Shown here piece by piece: positions 9,169 to 16,473 of a stretch of 47,661 nt of DNA. Source of the stretch: Anaerolineaceae bacterium. GTDB taxonomy: Bacteria > Chloroflexota > Anaerolineae > Anaerolineales > Anaerolineaceae. The notes beneath the pieces were generated by a model, which was not told where the DNA came from, ran no database searches, and saw only the letters and a list, made by a program, of their open reading frames with translations. Every line of letters starts with the position of its first letter. Positions within the stretch are counted from its first letter, which is position 1. The stretch is taken from the NCBI GenBank assembly GCA_020845515.1, contig JADLFQ010000014.1:1-47661 (forward strand), in the 5' to 3' direction. The translations under genes were made by a program, and so were the position numbers.

Positions 9169-10089
9169 TTACTTTTTTCTCCTTTGAAGGTTTCGTTGGT
9201 TTGGTTTAAGATAATCCAGGTGTTGGTGAAAACGTGCAGGGATCAACCCAAATATCCGGGGAAGTGTATCCAGGGCTGTAGTGCGGTCGGCTGCCAGATA
9301 ATCGAGCCAAAAGATGGAGACCGGGAACCGCGGCATAACCTGTTCCATAAAAAGCGCCAGCATACGCAGGTAAGGCGGCGGCAGAAAAAGCTCCTTGCGA
9401 CGGATTCCGAGCGCAGCCTGGATGCCAGCAACCACCGTATTAAAACTCAGGTACTCTCCTCCACCCACGGAGAGTGTCTCATTTTGTGCAATATTCTCCT
9501 CCAAGCTGAGGATCATACACGTGATCAGGTCATCAATCCAGATCGGTTGAATCAAAGTAGAACCATCGCCCGGTAAGATAAAAAATCCAGGAGAAAGGCG
9601 CAGCAATTTTGCCAGCGAAGTTGTGAACTGATCGCCAGGGCCATAAACAACTGCCGTTCGAAAGATGGTATAGTCGAGGCCGCTGCTGACGATAAATCCT
9701 TCGGCCAGGGCCTTGGCTTTCAATACCGCGTAGGCTGAAGCCCTGTCCGCCCCCAGGTGGCTGACATAAAAAATGCGCTCTACGCCAGCATCCACGGCAG
9801 CACGGACAAGCAGACGGGTGCCTTCCACATCCGTACTGGTTAGGTCAGCCTTACTGCTGGAGCGTTCATTCCCGGCCAGATGAAAGATCACATCCACATC
9901 TTTCAGCGCGGCGCGCAGCCCTCTTTCATCCCTGAAGCTCGATACAGCAGCTTCCACCGGCACACCACGCGGCAAGTTTGGCGAAGTAGGTGAAGGTCTT
10001 AAAAGCGTACGCACCGGCTTACCCAATAGTGTGAGTTGGTGAATTAGCGCCTGACCGATAAAGCCTGTACCGCCGGTGACCAAAATCAT
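9169..10089 (-). CDS. NDUFA9-like atypical SDR, NAD(P)-binding
   Basis: A 306-aa Rossmann protein with TGGTGFIG at residues 5-12 and FHLAGNE further on, followed by a divergent C-terminal half. The classical YxxxK is only approximately present (AYAVLKAKALAE), which matches the atypical NmrA/NDUFA9-like SDR group, members of which often bind rather than turn over nucleotide. The C-terminus is strongly basic. It precedes and directly abuts the GH57 gene, so the two are probably one transcript. A TATAGT-like -10 may lie just ahead of the start in the divergent gap shared with the ftsZ cluster. Substrate is unknown. Confidence 0.82.
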   Translation of the reverse strand: MILVTGGTGFIGQALIHQLTLLGKPVRTLLRPSPTSPNLPRGVPVEAAVSSFRDERGLRAALKDVDVIFHLAGNERSSSKADLTSTDVEGTRLLVRAAVDAGVERIFYVSHLGADRASAYAVLKAKALAEGFIVSSGLDYTIFRTAVVYGPGDQFTTSLAKLLRLSPGFFILPGDGSTLIQPIWIDDLITCMILSLEENIAQNETLSVGGGEYLSFNTVVAGIQAALGIRRKELFLPPPYLRMLALFMEQVMPRFPVSIFWLDYLAADRTTALDTLPRIFGLIPARFHQHLDYLKPNQRNLQRRKK

Positions 10090-10152
10090 AGCAGTTCACT
10101 ATAACAGAAAATAAAACACCCGAAAGGTGGCATATATCTTGCTCCCTCTCCC

Positions 10153-10181
10153 TTTACATGCAAACCATACTTTTGTAAAAG
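10153..10181 (+). promoter_or_regulatory. Candidate promoter of the ftsZ cluster
   Basis: TTTACA (10153-10158), a 17-nt spacer, then TAAAAG (10176-10181): 5/6 and 4/6 matches to sigma70-type boxes. It gives a very short leader before ATG 10198 or 10210. Confidence 0.4.
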
Positions 10182-10197
10182 CTATTTTAACCCCTTT

Positions 10198-11586
10198 ATG
10201 GATTTCACTATGGACAAACAAAGTACTTCTACTCCAACTCGTAAAACCAGAATCGGCCTGCACTATTTCCCCGACATGCTACATTTTCGCGATTGTGACC
10301 TTCAAACCTGGCTCCCTCGTCTGAAATCCATGGAAATTTCCTGGTTGTCGCTGCGGTCACCGGCAGACCGCGCCATCCCAGAGTCATTTATTTACACTCT
10401 TGTACAAGAAAACATTGAACCGATCATCCAATTCAACTTAAATCTGGGCGCACCCCCTTCTGTGGAAGAGATTCAACCCATCCTCGATGCCTATGCCCGC
10501 TGGGGCGTTAAGAATATCTTATTTTTCGAGCGTCCCAATTCTCCCCGCTCCTGGCCTTCATCTGACTGGGCACAAACACGCCTGGTAGAGCGTTTTCTGG
10601 ACCAATTCCTGCCACTAGCAAACGCTGCTTTGCGGGCCGGGTTGAGACCCTTGCTGCCGCCACTGGAATCCGGCGGTGGGTATTGGGCTACAACTTTCTT
10701 TCGTGCAATGTTGGAATCGCTCATCCAGCGCAAAGAGACACATCTTTTGGAGAATCTGACCATCAGCGCATACGGCTGGACACACGGTCGCCCACTCAAC
10801 TGGGGTGCAGGCGGGCCGGAGCGCTGGCCTGAAGCCCGCCCTTATAACGTAGTCGCCGGCAGCCAGGATCAACAAGGTTTCCGCAGCTTTGACTGGTATC
10901 AAGCCATCTCCCGCGCTTTGTTGGGGAAATCCCTCCCGATCATCCTGTTTGAAGCGGGCGCCGGGCGCGATCCACTTTCCCAGCCCACGCAAACACCCCC
11001 AAATATTGAGGAAACCTCCATCCTCGCGATTGCGCGTTTGTTGGAAGGCGAGCAGTTTAATGACCCTGCCGACCCCTCCTCGGCAATCGAACCTCTCCCG
11101 GAGGAGATCATCGCCTGTAATTTTTGGCTGCTCTCCGCGGATACCTACAGCCCCTTTCAGGCCGAGGCTTGGTTTCAGCAAGACGGCAGTCATGTTCCGC
11201 TGGTTGAAAAGTGGCTGCGATGGGTGCAACAAAAACGAAACCAAAAAACTGCTCTCAGCCAACCTGGGCTGCAACAGTCATCCTTCACCCCAACCGCTCA
11301 GTCAAATGATCATCCGATTGCACACTATCTGCTCCTGCCAGTATATGAGTGGGGCATTGCCGATTGGCATTTGGAAGTGATCCATCCTTTTGTCAAAAAA
11401 TACCAGCCCACAATCGGTTTTTCCCTGCAAGAGGCTTCCCTGGCCGCCCGTGTCACCGTCATTGGCAATGAACAGACTTTTTCGGAAAACCTGATCGAAA
11501 GGTTGCGCATCGGCGGTGCAATTGTCGAGCGAATCAGCGGATCTGGCACAAGTATTGCAACACAACTACAAAGAGGTGAACCATGA
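10198..11586 (+). CDS. TIM-barrel-like protein with possible cell-wall-binding-type tail
   Basis: 462 aa, of no family I can name with certainty. Residues of about 15-330 look like a glycoside-hydrolase-type (beta/alpha)8 barrel: IGLHYFPD at the first strand, ENIEPIIQFNLN, WGVKNILFFERPN, then a Gly/Trp-rich loop region. The last 110 residues (about 350-460) contain a Rossmann-like repeat ending VTVIGNEQTFSENLIERLR and VERISGSGTSIATQL, which resembles one unit of the CW_binding_2 wall-binding repeat. I see no signal peptide, which is at odds with a wall-acting role. The stop overlaps the ftsZ start (ATGA), so translation of the two is coupled. The start may be ATG 10198 or ATG 10210; neither has a strong ribosome site. 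Confidence 0.7.
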   Translation: MDFTMDKQSTSTPTRKTRIGLHYFPDMLHFRDCDLQTWLPRLKSMEISWLSLRSPADRAIPESFIYTLVQENIEPIIQFNLNLGAPPSVEEIQPILDAYARWGVKNILFFERPNSPRSWPSSDWAQTRLVERFLDQFLPLANAALRAGLRPLLPPLESGGGYWATTFFRAMLESLIQRKETHLLENLTISAYGWTHGRPLNWGAGGPERWPEARPYNVVAGSQDQQGFRSFDWYQAISRALLGKSLPIILFEAGAGRDPLSQPTQTPPNIEETSILAIARLLEGEQFNDPADPSSAIEPLPEEIIACNFWLLSADTYSPFQAEAWFQQDGSHVPLVEKWLRWVQQKRNQKTALSQPGLQQSSFTPTAQSNDHPIAHYLLLPVYEWGIADWHLEVIHPFVKKYQPTIGFSLQEASLAARVTVIGNEQTFSENLIERLRIGGAIVERISGSGTSIATQLQRGEP

Positions 11587-12740
11587 GTCTGATAATGCCT
11601 GCAAAACCACTACAACACACTCCGCTGAATGCCCGTATGCCCGTAATCAAAGTGATCGGCCTGGGTGGGGGCGGCTCGAACGCCATCAACCGCATGATCG
11701 AACTGGACATCCAAGGCGTTGAATTTATCGCCGCCAACACCGACCGCCAGGCGCTGCAAAGCTGTCTGGCTCCCCAGAAAATCCAACTTGGCCCACGCCT
11801 GACGCGCGGCCTCGGTTCAGGGGGCAACCCCAATATCGGTGAGGCGGCGGCCGAGGAGAGCTACCGGGAACTCAATGCCGCTTTGATGGGTGCGGATATG
11901 GTCTTTCTGACCGCCGGTATGGGCGGCGGAACTGGGTCAGGGGCAATTTCAGTGGCCGCTCGCGTAGCAAAAAACCTCGGCGCAGTGACGATCGCGGTTG
12001 TCACCACGCCCTTCACGTTTGAGGTTGGCCGGCGGCAGAAAAACGCCCAGGAGTGCCTCTCTAAACTCAGACCTAACACCGATACCCTCATCACTGTGCC
12101 AAACGACCGGCTGCTGCAAATTGCACCGCACGACCTGCCGCTGGAACTAGCTTTTCGCATGGCTGATGATGTGTTGCGGCAGGGCATTCAGGGAATCAGC
12201 GAACTGATCCTACAGTCGGGTCTCATCAATGTTGATTTTGCTCACATTCGTCAGATGATGTTAAAAGGCGGGGGCTCCTTCCTCTCCATCGGTTATGGCG
12301 AAGGAGAAAATAAAGCAGCCAAAGCCATTGAAAACGCCCTCCGCCACCCTTTGTTGGAATCCATTCCGATTGAAAATGCTACCGGTGTCATCGCCAATTT
12401 TACGGGCGGTAACGATCTCACTTTTCTGGAGGTGGCCGAAGCGCTAAGCGCTCTGCAGAACAGAACCAACTGTCAGGCCGAGATCATCCCTGGCGTAATG
12501 AGCAACGACCAGATGGTCAATCGTGCTCAAGCCATCCTGGTGATCACCGGTATTGGAGCAACTTCGGTGGACACCACGCTGCGGCACAGTCCGTTGGAGC
12601 ACTGCTCAGAACCCGTGGCGGAACTGGCCGAGGTTGTTCCGACTCCCTTCCATCACACTTCGGTCGTCTCGCAGGTTGAACTGGCAGGTGCTGCCACAGA
12701 TCTCGATCTGCCAGCCTTTTTACGCCGGCGCATTCGCTAA
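11583..12740 (+). CDS. ftsZ: Cell division GTPase FtsZ, with altered T7 loop
   Basis: 385 aa, tubulin/FtsZ fold. GLGGGGSNA (27-34), NTDRQAL, the tubulin signature GMGGGTGSG (112-120), PFTFE and VPNDRLL are all present, and the tail DLDLPAFLRRR matches the conserved C-terminal peptide that binds FtsA/SepF/ZipA-type partners. In the T7 synergy loop it reads NVDFAHIR: Asp218 corresponds to E. coli Asp209, but the position of catalytic Asp212 is His221 (codon CAC). In studied FtsZ proteins changes there impair GTP hydrolysis, so this may be a slow or non-hydrolysing paralogue (inference). No ftsA, ftsQ or mur genes flank it. It is translationally coupled to the barrel protein upstream, with AGAGGTG before the ATG. 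Confidence 0.93.
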   Translation: MSLIMPAKPLQHTPLNARMPVIKVIGLGGGGSNAINRMIELDIQGVEFIAANTDRQALQSCLAPQKIQLGPRLTRGLGSGGNPNIGEAAAEESYRELNAALMGADMVFLTAGMGGGTGSGAISVAARVAKNLGAVTIAVVTTPFTFEVGRRQKNAQECLSKLRPNTDTLITVPNDRLLQIAPHDLPLELAFRMADDVLRQGIQGISELILQSGLINVDFAHIRQMMLKGGGSFLSIGYGEGENKAAKAIENALRHPLLESIPIENATGVIANFTGGNDLTFLEVAEALSALQNRTNCQAEIIPGVMSNDQMVNRAQAILVITGIGATSVDTTLRHSPLEHCSEPVAELAEVVPTPFHHTSVVSQVELAGAATDLDLPAFLRRRIR

Positions 12741-12757
12741 ATTTAAACGAGGCCCGC

Positions 12758-12985
12758 ATGCCCCTTGAACCCACAATCATCCAACGGATTTCTGCTGAGG
12801 TGTACCGGAAATATCCAGCAGTCAACAGTAGCAAACCCAAAATAAAGCCGTACACCGACGGACAGTATTTATTGATCTTCCAGGGCAGCGGGCGCGCCGC
12901 CAATGGTGCAATAATTGAAACAACCGTCCGTGCGGTCGCGTCTGAAAGCGGCAAGATTATCAAATTAAGCGCCTCAAAAGGCTGA
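12758..12985 (+). CDS. Small conserved-looking protein, 75 aa
   Basis: Starts 17 bp after the ftsZ stop, and is probably the third gene of that transcript. The protein opens with a short helix (IIQRISAEVYRKYP) followed by three or four predicted beta strands (YLLIFQG, IIETTVRAVA, IIKLSAS) and is basic and soluble. I recall similar short proteins in Anaerolineae genomes but no function. The weak GAGG upstream (AACGAGGCC) is an acceptable ribosome site. Position suggests a link to the FtsZ paralogue; that is only context. Confidence 0.65.
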   Translation: MPLEPTIIQRISAEVYRKYPAVNSSKPKIKPYTDGQYLLIFQGSGRAANGAIIETTVRAVASESGKIIKLSASKG

Positions 12986-13007
12986 TTTATTAACATCGGA
13001 GAGAAAA

Positions 13008-13229
13008 ATGATTTTCAAAGCCATCGAAAAAATTCAACTAGCCTTCTGGAATACTGTAATCTATGTCCTTGACGAGATCAAGCCCGCCCGTTTAATCGTT
13101 CAAAAAACCTACTGGTCATTTGAAAACGGCAGCCTGCAGCAGATACTTTCCACCTCCCTGTTTGTTTCCCTGGCGGGGTTTCTTAGCGGTATTTTTCTCT
13201 TTCTGGTTTATTTGACTTTCGGCGGCTAA
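13008..13229 (+). CDS. Small single-pass membrane protein, 73 aa
   Basis: An amphipathic N-terminal 50 residues rich in Lys, Trp and Tyr is followed by a C-terminal hydrophobic helix of about 20 residues (SLAGFLSGIFLFLVYLTF), giving a tail-anchored layout. GGAGAG sits 7 nt before ATG. It lies 22 bp after the preceding small gene and ends the ftsZ cluster, just ahead of a terminator-like hairpin. A tail-anchored partner would be a natural membrane tether for an FtsZ paralogue, but nothing in the sequence proves that. Family unknown. Confidence 0.68.
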   Translation: MIFKAIEKIQLAFWNTVIYVLDEIKPARLIVQKTYWSFENGSLQQILSTSLFVSLAGFLSGIFLFLVYLTFGG

Positions 13230-13289
13230 GGGAGTGAAAAGCTTCCTGGCTATGAGACCAGGCTATATTTATTGATACCCTCGTATTTT

Positions 13290-13340
13290 AACAGGCTGCC
13301 GGTGGTTGTATCTTTCAAAAAGCCGGCCTGTTTTGTATTA
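13290..13340 (+). terminator. Terminator-like hairpin after the ftsZ cluster
   Basis: AACAGG and CCGG on the left (13290-13295, 13299-13302) pair with CCGG-CCTGTT on the right (13323-13332), with a 3-nt bulge and a 20-nt loop. TTTTGTATTAACTTTTT follows. It is a plausible rho-independent end for the transcript that includes ftsZ. Confidence 0.5.
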
Positions 13341-13373
13341 ACTTTTTATCGCACCTTCGAGTACAATTAATTT

Positions 13374-13575
13374 AATCAGGCAACATAAGCCGCATTCTTG
13401 CTTCATCTCAATGCGGCCGCGCACATTTTTTGGAGGATTTGTTTCAGCAGAGCTTGAACTTACCCGCCAGTCATTAATAAAAATGGACAACGCAGCCCCA
13501 TGATAACCTGCCCTAATGACCCCTGTCCTGAACTCTATAGTAACCTATCAGGGTCCAGAACCCTTTTATTTTTTA
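13374..13575 (+). ncRNA. Possible small RNA or leader in the 399-bp gap 13230-13628
   Basis: No protein gene fits this gap. TTAACT (13338-13343), an 18-nt spacer and TACAAT (13362-13367) make a reasonable promoter. About 20 nt later comes a perfect 8-bp stem (13389-13396 with 13410-13417, GCCGCATT/AATGCGGC), and the stretch closes with a compact terminator at 13550-13575. A transcript of about 200 nt would result. I could not fit it to 6S RNA, tmRNA, SRP RNA or RNase P RNA motifs. It could equally be two unrelated hairpins. Confidence 0.25.
13550..13575 (+). terminator. Compact rho-independent terminator
   Basis: AGGGT (13550-13554), loop CCAGA, ACCCT (13560-13564), then TTTATTTTTT. The stem is short but the U-run is good. 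It lies 54 nt before the LCP-like gene, so it ends something transcribed from the gap or acts as an attenuator for that gene. Confidence 0.5.
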
Positions 13576-13628
13576 TACCGCGCGCTGACAAAACACAGGT
13601 AACTCGCGCCGGTGAAAATCAGAGCTAG

Positions 13629-14324
13629 ATGAAAAAACTCTGGTTAATTCTTCTCTTCTTGTTTTTATTCGTTTTCTGCCTGCTGTTTGCATTCACGGGC
13701 GCAAATTCCATCTGGGGAAACTTCTCCTCTTCCGCCCTTTCCCAAAAACCAGGCGAGGCCGTTAATATCTCAAACATTCAACATAACTTCCTCGTGATCC
13801 GGGTGGACGACCTGCAGACGGCCAACACACAGCTTCTCTCTGTTTGGATCTTTTTCACCACTTTTTCAGACCCTCCTTATATGGTAATGAAAATCCTCTA
13901 TCCAAATACCCGTCAGGATAAAATCCTCAGTACTTTTTCGCTCGATGATAACAGGCAGCCATCCCCTCAATTTTTGCAGGAAGTTAAAAAGCTCGATTTC
14001 GCCTGGGATGGCTATATCGTTGTAGATGATCAGGGAATACAAAATTTAAATTACTGGATGCTGGGGCAACCGCTTGACATGCCGCCCCGCGATTCACAAA
14101 GCACCCCGGATGGGTTCACGATCTACGTTAACGACTCCCGCCAATGGAGCGCGCTTTGTCAGAGCCTTGGCAGTATAAAGCAACGCGAAGATGTTCTGTT
14201 CTGGCGCGACACACTGCCGGCACACTTACGAACCGACTTGGATTTTGAAACTATGATCCTCTTTTGGGATTACATGACCAATTCCAACACGCCGCCATAC
14301 TGTGAAACCATCCCATGGGGTTAA
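13629..14324 (+). CDS. Membrane-anchored LCP-like extracytoplasmic protein
   Basis: 231 aa. The N-terminus is a strong hydrophobic signal anchor (residues 4-24). The exported part opens HNFLVIRVDDL, continues LLSVWIFF, and has WDGYIVVDDQG near the middle. That order resembles the first half of LytR-CpsA-Psr (LCP) domains, where a start of this kind precedes the ligase core. The conserved Arg/Asp catalytic set of LCP ligases is not obvious, so it may be a degenerate or specialised relative; the assignment is tentative. It converges with the histidine phosphatase gene with only 11 bp between stops. Confidence 0.6.
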   Translation: MKKLWLILLFLFLFVFCLLFAFTGANSIWGNFSSSALSQKPGEAVNISNIQHNFLVIRVDDLQTANTQLLSVWIFFTTFSDPPYMVMKILYPNTRQDKILSTFSLDDNRQPSPQFLQEVKKLDFAWDGYIVVDDQGIQNLNYWMLGQPLDMPPRDSQSTPDGFTIYVNDSRQWSALCQSLGSIKQREDVLFWRDTLPAHLRTDLDFETMILFWDYMTNSNTPPYCETIPWG

Positions 14325-14335
14325 ACGCGGCGTTG

Positions 14336-15058
14336 TTACGAAATTAAACGCTTGGGCATAAAATCAAGGCGATTTGTGTATACCACTCTCGCCTCATCTT
14401 CCTCAAAATCAATCCGGGTGATTCCACAATTATTCATCACCAACCAAGCTTTAGTCTCATACGGTATCCCCAACAGGTTTCGCATCAAAACATTATAAAA
14501 GCCACCATGGCTGATGATTGCTACCCTGTCCTGGCTGTTGCCATGCCGCTTCATTAGTTCATCCAAGACAACTCCGGCACGCAGTTCACATTCCTCCTGT
14601 GTCTCATGCGGACGATTCCACCAACCCTGTCCATCCAGCCCGGGCGGTAAGGCCAAATCGGGAAAAGTCTCTTCAAAAAAACGCCTTGGTTTACCAGGCT
14701 GACCTGTCCTCACTCCTGTTTTCGGGTCTTCGCAAAAAATACCGCCGCCTTCATGAATTTGATGCCAGGCAGCCAGTTTGAGCCCGGCACTTTTTGCAAC
14801 CTCCTGCCCTGTTTGTACAGCACGCATCATCAAACTGCTGTAAATGTGCGTGAACTGAAGGTCATTTTTCTTCCACCCCTCCAGGGTGAGGCTGTTTGAT
14901 TTTCCTTGCGCCTGTCCAATTTGTTTTGCCAGAATTCTGGCTTGCTCAACTCCCAAGCCAGTCAGTTCAGGGTCGTCGCTCCGTCCAATCGAATTGCCGG
15001 TGCGATCCCATAAAGCATTGTTGAAAGACTGAGCATGGCGAATAAAATAAAAGTGCAT
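14336..15058 (-). CDS. Histidine phosphatase superfamily protein (phosphoglycerate-mutase-like)
   Basis: 240 aa with FIRHAQS at residues 5-11, holding the phosphorylated His, SSLMMRAVQTGQ for the second Arg, and the late catalytic ISHGGF. It lacks the pattern of true glycolytic phosphoglycerate mutase, so a broad phosphomonoesterase role is the safer reading. AGAGGAAACC precedes the ATG. A TGG-TAAAAT extended -10 lies about 35 nt upstream, divergent from the FKBP promoter. No neighbouring gene indicates the substrate. Confidence 0.88.
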   Translation of the reverse strand: MHFYFIRHAQSFNNALWDRTGNSIGRSDDPELTGLGVEQARILAKQIGQAQGKSNSLTLEGWKKNDLQFTHIYSSLMMRAVQTGQEVAKSAGLKLAAWHQIHEGGGIFCEDPKTGVRTGQPGKPRRFFEETFPDLALPPGLDGQGWWNRPHETQEECELRAGVVLDELMKRHGNSQDRVAIISHGGFYNVLMRNLLGIPYETKAWLVMNNCGITRIDFEEDEARVVYTNRLDFMPKRLIS

Positions 15059-15091
15059 GGTTTCCTCTATTCGTAATTTTCCCCATCGCCA

Positions 15092-15100
15092 ATTTTACCA
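15092..15100 (-). promoter_or_regulatory. Extended -10 for the histidine phosphatase gene
   Basis: Read on the minus strand: TGG then TAAAAT (15097-15092), about 34 nt before the start codon. No good -35. Confidence 0.4.
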
Positions 15101-15177
15101 AAGCTTCCGGCACAAATGTCTCTATCCGCCCTATCCCGGTTGTATCATTTCCCGTCCGCATCAGCTGATCAAGGGAA

Positions 15178-15186
15178 TGTTATAAT
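15178..15186 (+). promoter_or_regulatory. Extended -10 for the FKBP gene
   Basis: TGT then TATAAT (15181-15186), giving a leader of about 27 nt that contains AGGAGG. No convincing -35 at the proper distance. Confidence 0.6.
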
Positions 15187-15219
15187 AAACGCAACATTAT
15201 CCAATCAGGAGGAAGTCTT

Positions 15220-15714
15220 TTGGAAAATAAACCCCAGCCCCAAAAAGTAGAGGATGACACCGTTGTCTCCTTGGATTACATCTTGTTCGTTGACGGCAAG
15301 GAGATTGAATCATCCCAACAGACCGGACCAATCCAGTTCATTCAGGGCATCGGCAGTGTCATCCCCGGGTTGGAAAATGAGCTGTATGATATGACGGTTG
15401 GCGATGAAAAACATCTCAATATTAAAGCAATAGATGCCTACGGCGCGCTGGACTACGAAGCAATCATTGATGTCCCCAAAAATGAATTTCCCGCCGACGT
15501 CCCTTTGAATACTGGCACAGAGATTGAAATTGAAAATCAGGAAGGTGAAAGCTATATCGCCATAATTTCCGAAGTGACCAACGAAAAAGTAGTTCTTGAC
15601 TTTAACCATCCCCTGGCTGGAAAAGACCTGGTTTTTGACATCAAAGTTGTTGGTTTGCGAGCAGCTTCACAGGAGGAACTCGAACACGGGCATGCCCACA
15701 ATACCGCTGGTTAG
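15220..15714 (+). CDS. FKBP-type peptidyl-prolyl isomerase, SlyD-like
   Basis: 164 aa. VSLDYILFVDGKEIESS, then IQFIQGIGSVIPGLENEL and the insert-in-flap region AYGALDYEAIIDVPKNEF match the SlyD/FKBP group, with the return strands LDFNHPLAGKDLVFDIKVV. A short His-containing tail (HGHAH) recalls the metal-binding tails of SlyD but is very brief. It should catalyse prolyl cis-trans isomerisation and act as a cytosolic chaperone; no signal peptide is seen. The start is TTG, fixed by AGGAGG 7 nt upstream. It is monocistronic as far as spacing shows. Confidence 0.92.
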   Translation: MENKPQPQKVEDDTVVSLDYILFVDGKEIESSQQTGPIQFIQGIGSVIPGLENELYDMTVGDEKHLNIKAIDAYGALDYEAIIDVPKNEFPADVPLNTGTEIEIENQEGESYIAIISEVTNEKVVLDFNHPLAGKDLVFDIKVVGLRAASQEELEHGHAHNTAG

Positions 15715-15817
15715 AAAATTTGCCGAGCCCAAAATTGGCACAACAGTTATGTACCCCCGTTACAAGAACCATGCGATAATCTGATCCATCAACCTACGTC
15801 TTACCGGAGTGTGGAGA

Positions 15818-16441
15818 ATGAAAGATGCATACCTCAACCGTCTATTAGGAGAACGAGAAACTGTCTTACTAATCGCGCATCAGCACTGGTTCAGGCTCCT
15901 CCAGTCCATTCTTGTTGAGATCATCCTTGCGATTCTCACAGTCGTCTTTGTCTCCATCTTATGGGTGGTCTGGGCAGGGAATCCACTGGTTGCAACCGGC
16001 TATCTACTCCTATTGATCCCACTTGCCAGCACAGCACGGGATTTTATCCTCTGGTATAACCACAAATACGTGGTCACCAACCGCCGCGTCATTCAAGTTT
16101 TTGGCGTGATCAATAAAAATATCACCGATTCTTCTTTGGAAAAAGTAAATGACGTCAAAATGGATCAATCTTTTTGGGGGAGACTGTTTGATTTTGGCGA
16201 TGTTGAGATTTTGACCGCCTCCGAATTAGGGGTCAACCGGTTTACAACTATCGGAAATCCCATTCGCTTCAAAACAATTATGTTGAATGCCAAACTTAAG
16301 CTTGAAGATAGCGATAGCGGCATTGCAGGGCATTCGAATATTCCAGCGCTTATCCAGCAGTTGGATCAATTCCGCAAAGAGGGTATTCTCACGGAAGAAG
16401 AATTTTCTACAAAAAAAGCAGAACTGCTGGCGCGTTTATAA
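15818..16441 (+). CDS. PH-domain (bPH2) membrane protein with C-terminal SHOCT motif
   Basis: 207 aa. Two hydrophobic helices (about 25-75) are followed by a bacterial PH-like domain: YNHKYVVTNRRVIQVFGVI and SLEKVNDVKMDQSFWGRLFDFGDVEI. The last 30 residues form a SHOCT motif (IPALIQQLDQFRKEGILTEEEF and KKAELL), a short oligomerisation element. The ATG at 15818 has GGAG 8 nt upstream and is preferred to GTG 15809. It converges on the MprF-like gene 32 bp away. Function in the family is unknown; a membrane-stress role is often assumed. Confidence 0.85.
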   Translation: MKDAYLNRLLGERETVLLIAHQHWFRLLQSILVEIILAILTVVFVSILWVVWAGNPLVATGYLLLLIPLASTARDFILWYNHKYVVTNRRVIQVFGVINKNITDSSLEKVNDVKMDQSFWGRLFDFGDVEILTASELGVNRFTTIGNPIRFKTIMLNAKLKLEDSDSGIAGHSNIPALIQQLDQFRKEGILTEEEFSTKKAELLARL

Positions 16442-16473
16442 ATTTCGTTTCTATTTCTCTGCACGGCTAAATT

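Noticed and set aside
9424-9480. 7-bp inverted repeat (ACTCTCC/GGAGAGT) in the SDR gene
   Set aside because: Short enough to be expected by chance in coding DNA of this length.
8857-9576. 239-codon open frame on the plus strand
   Set aside because: Lies opposite the well-supported GH57 and SDR genes; composition is Cys/Arg-rich with no family motif.
10615-11274. 219-codon open frame on the minus strand
   Set aside because: Antisense to the barrel protein, with no ribosome site and no recognisable domain.
13230-13628. tmRNA, 6S RNA or RNase P RNA in the long gap
   Set aside because: Too short for tmRNA or RNase P, and the pairing of the ends expected of 6S RNA is not seen.
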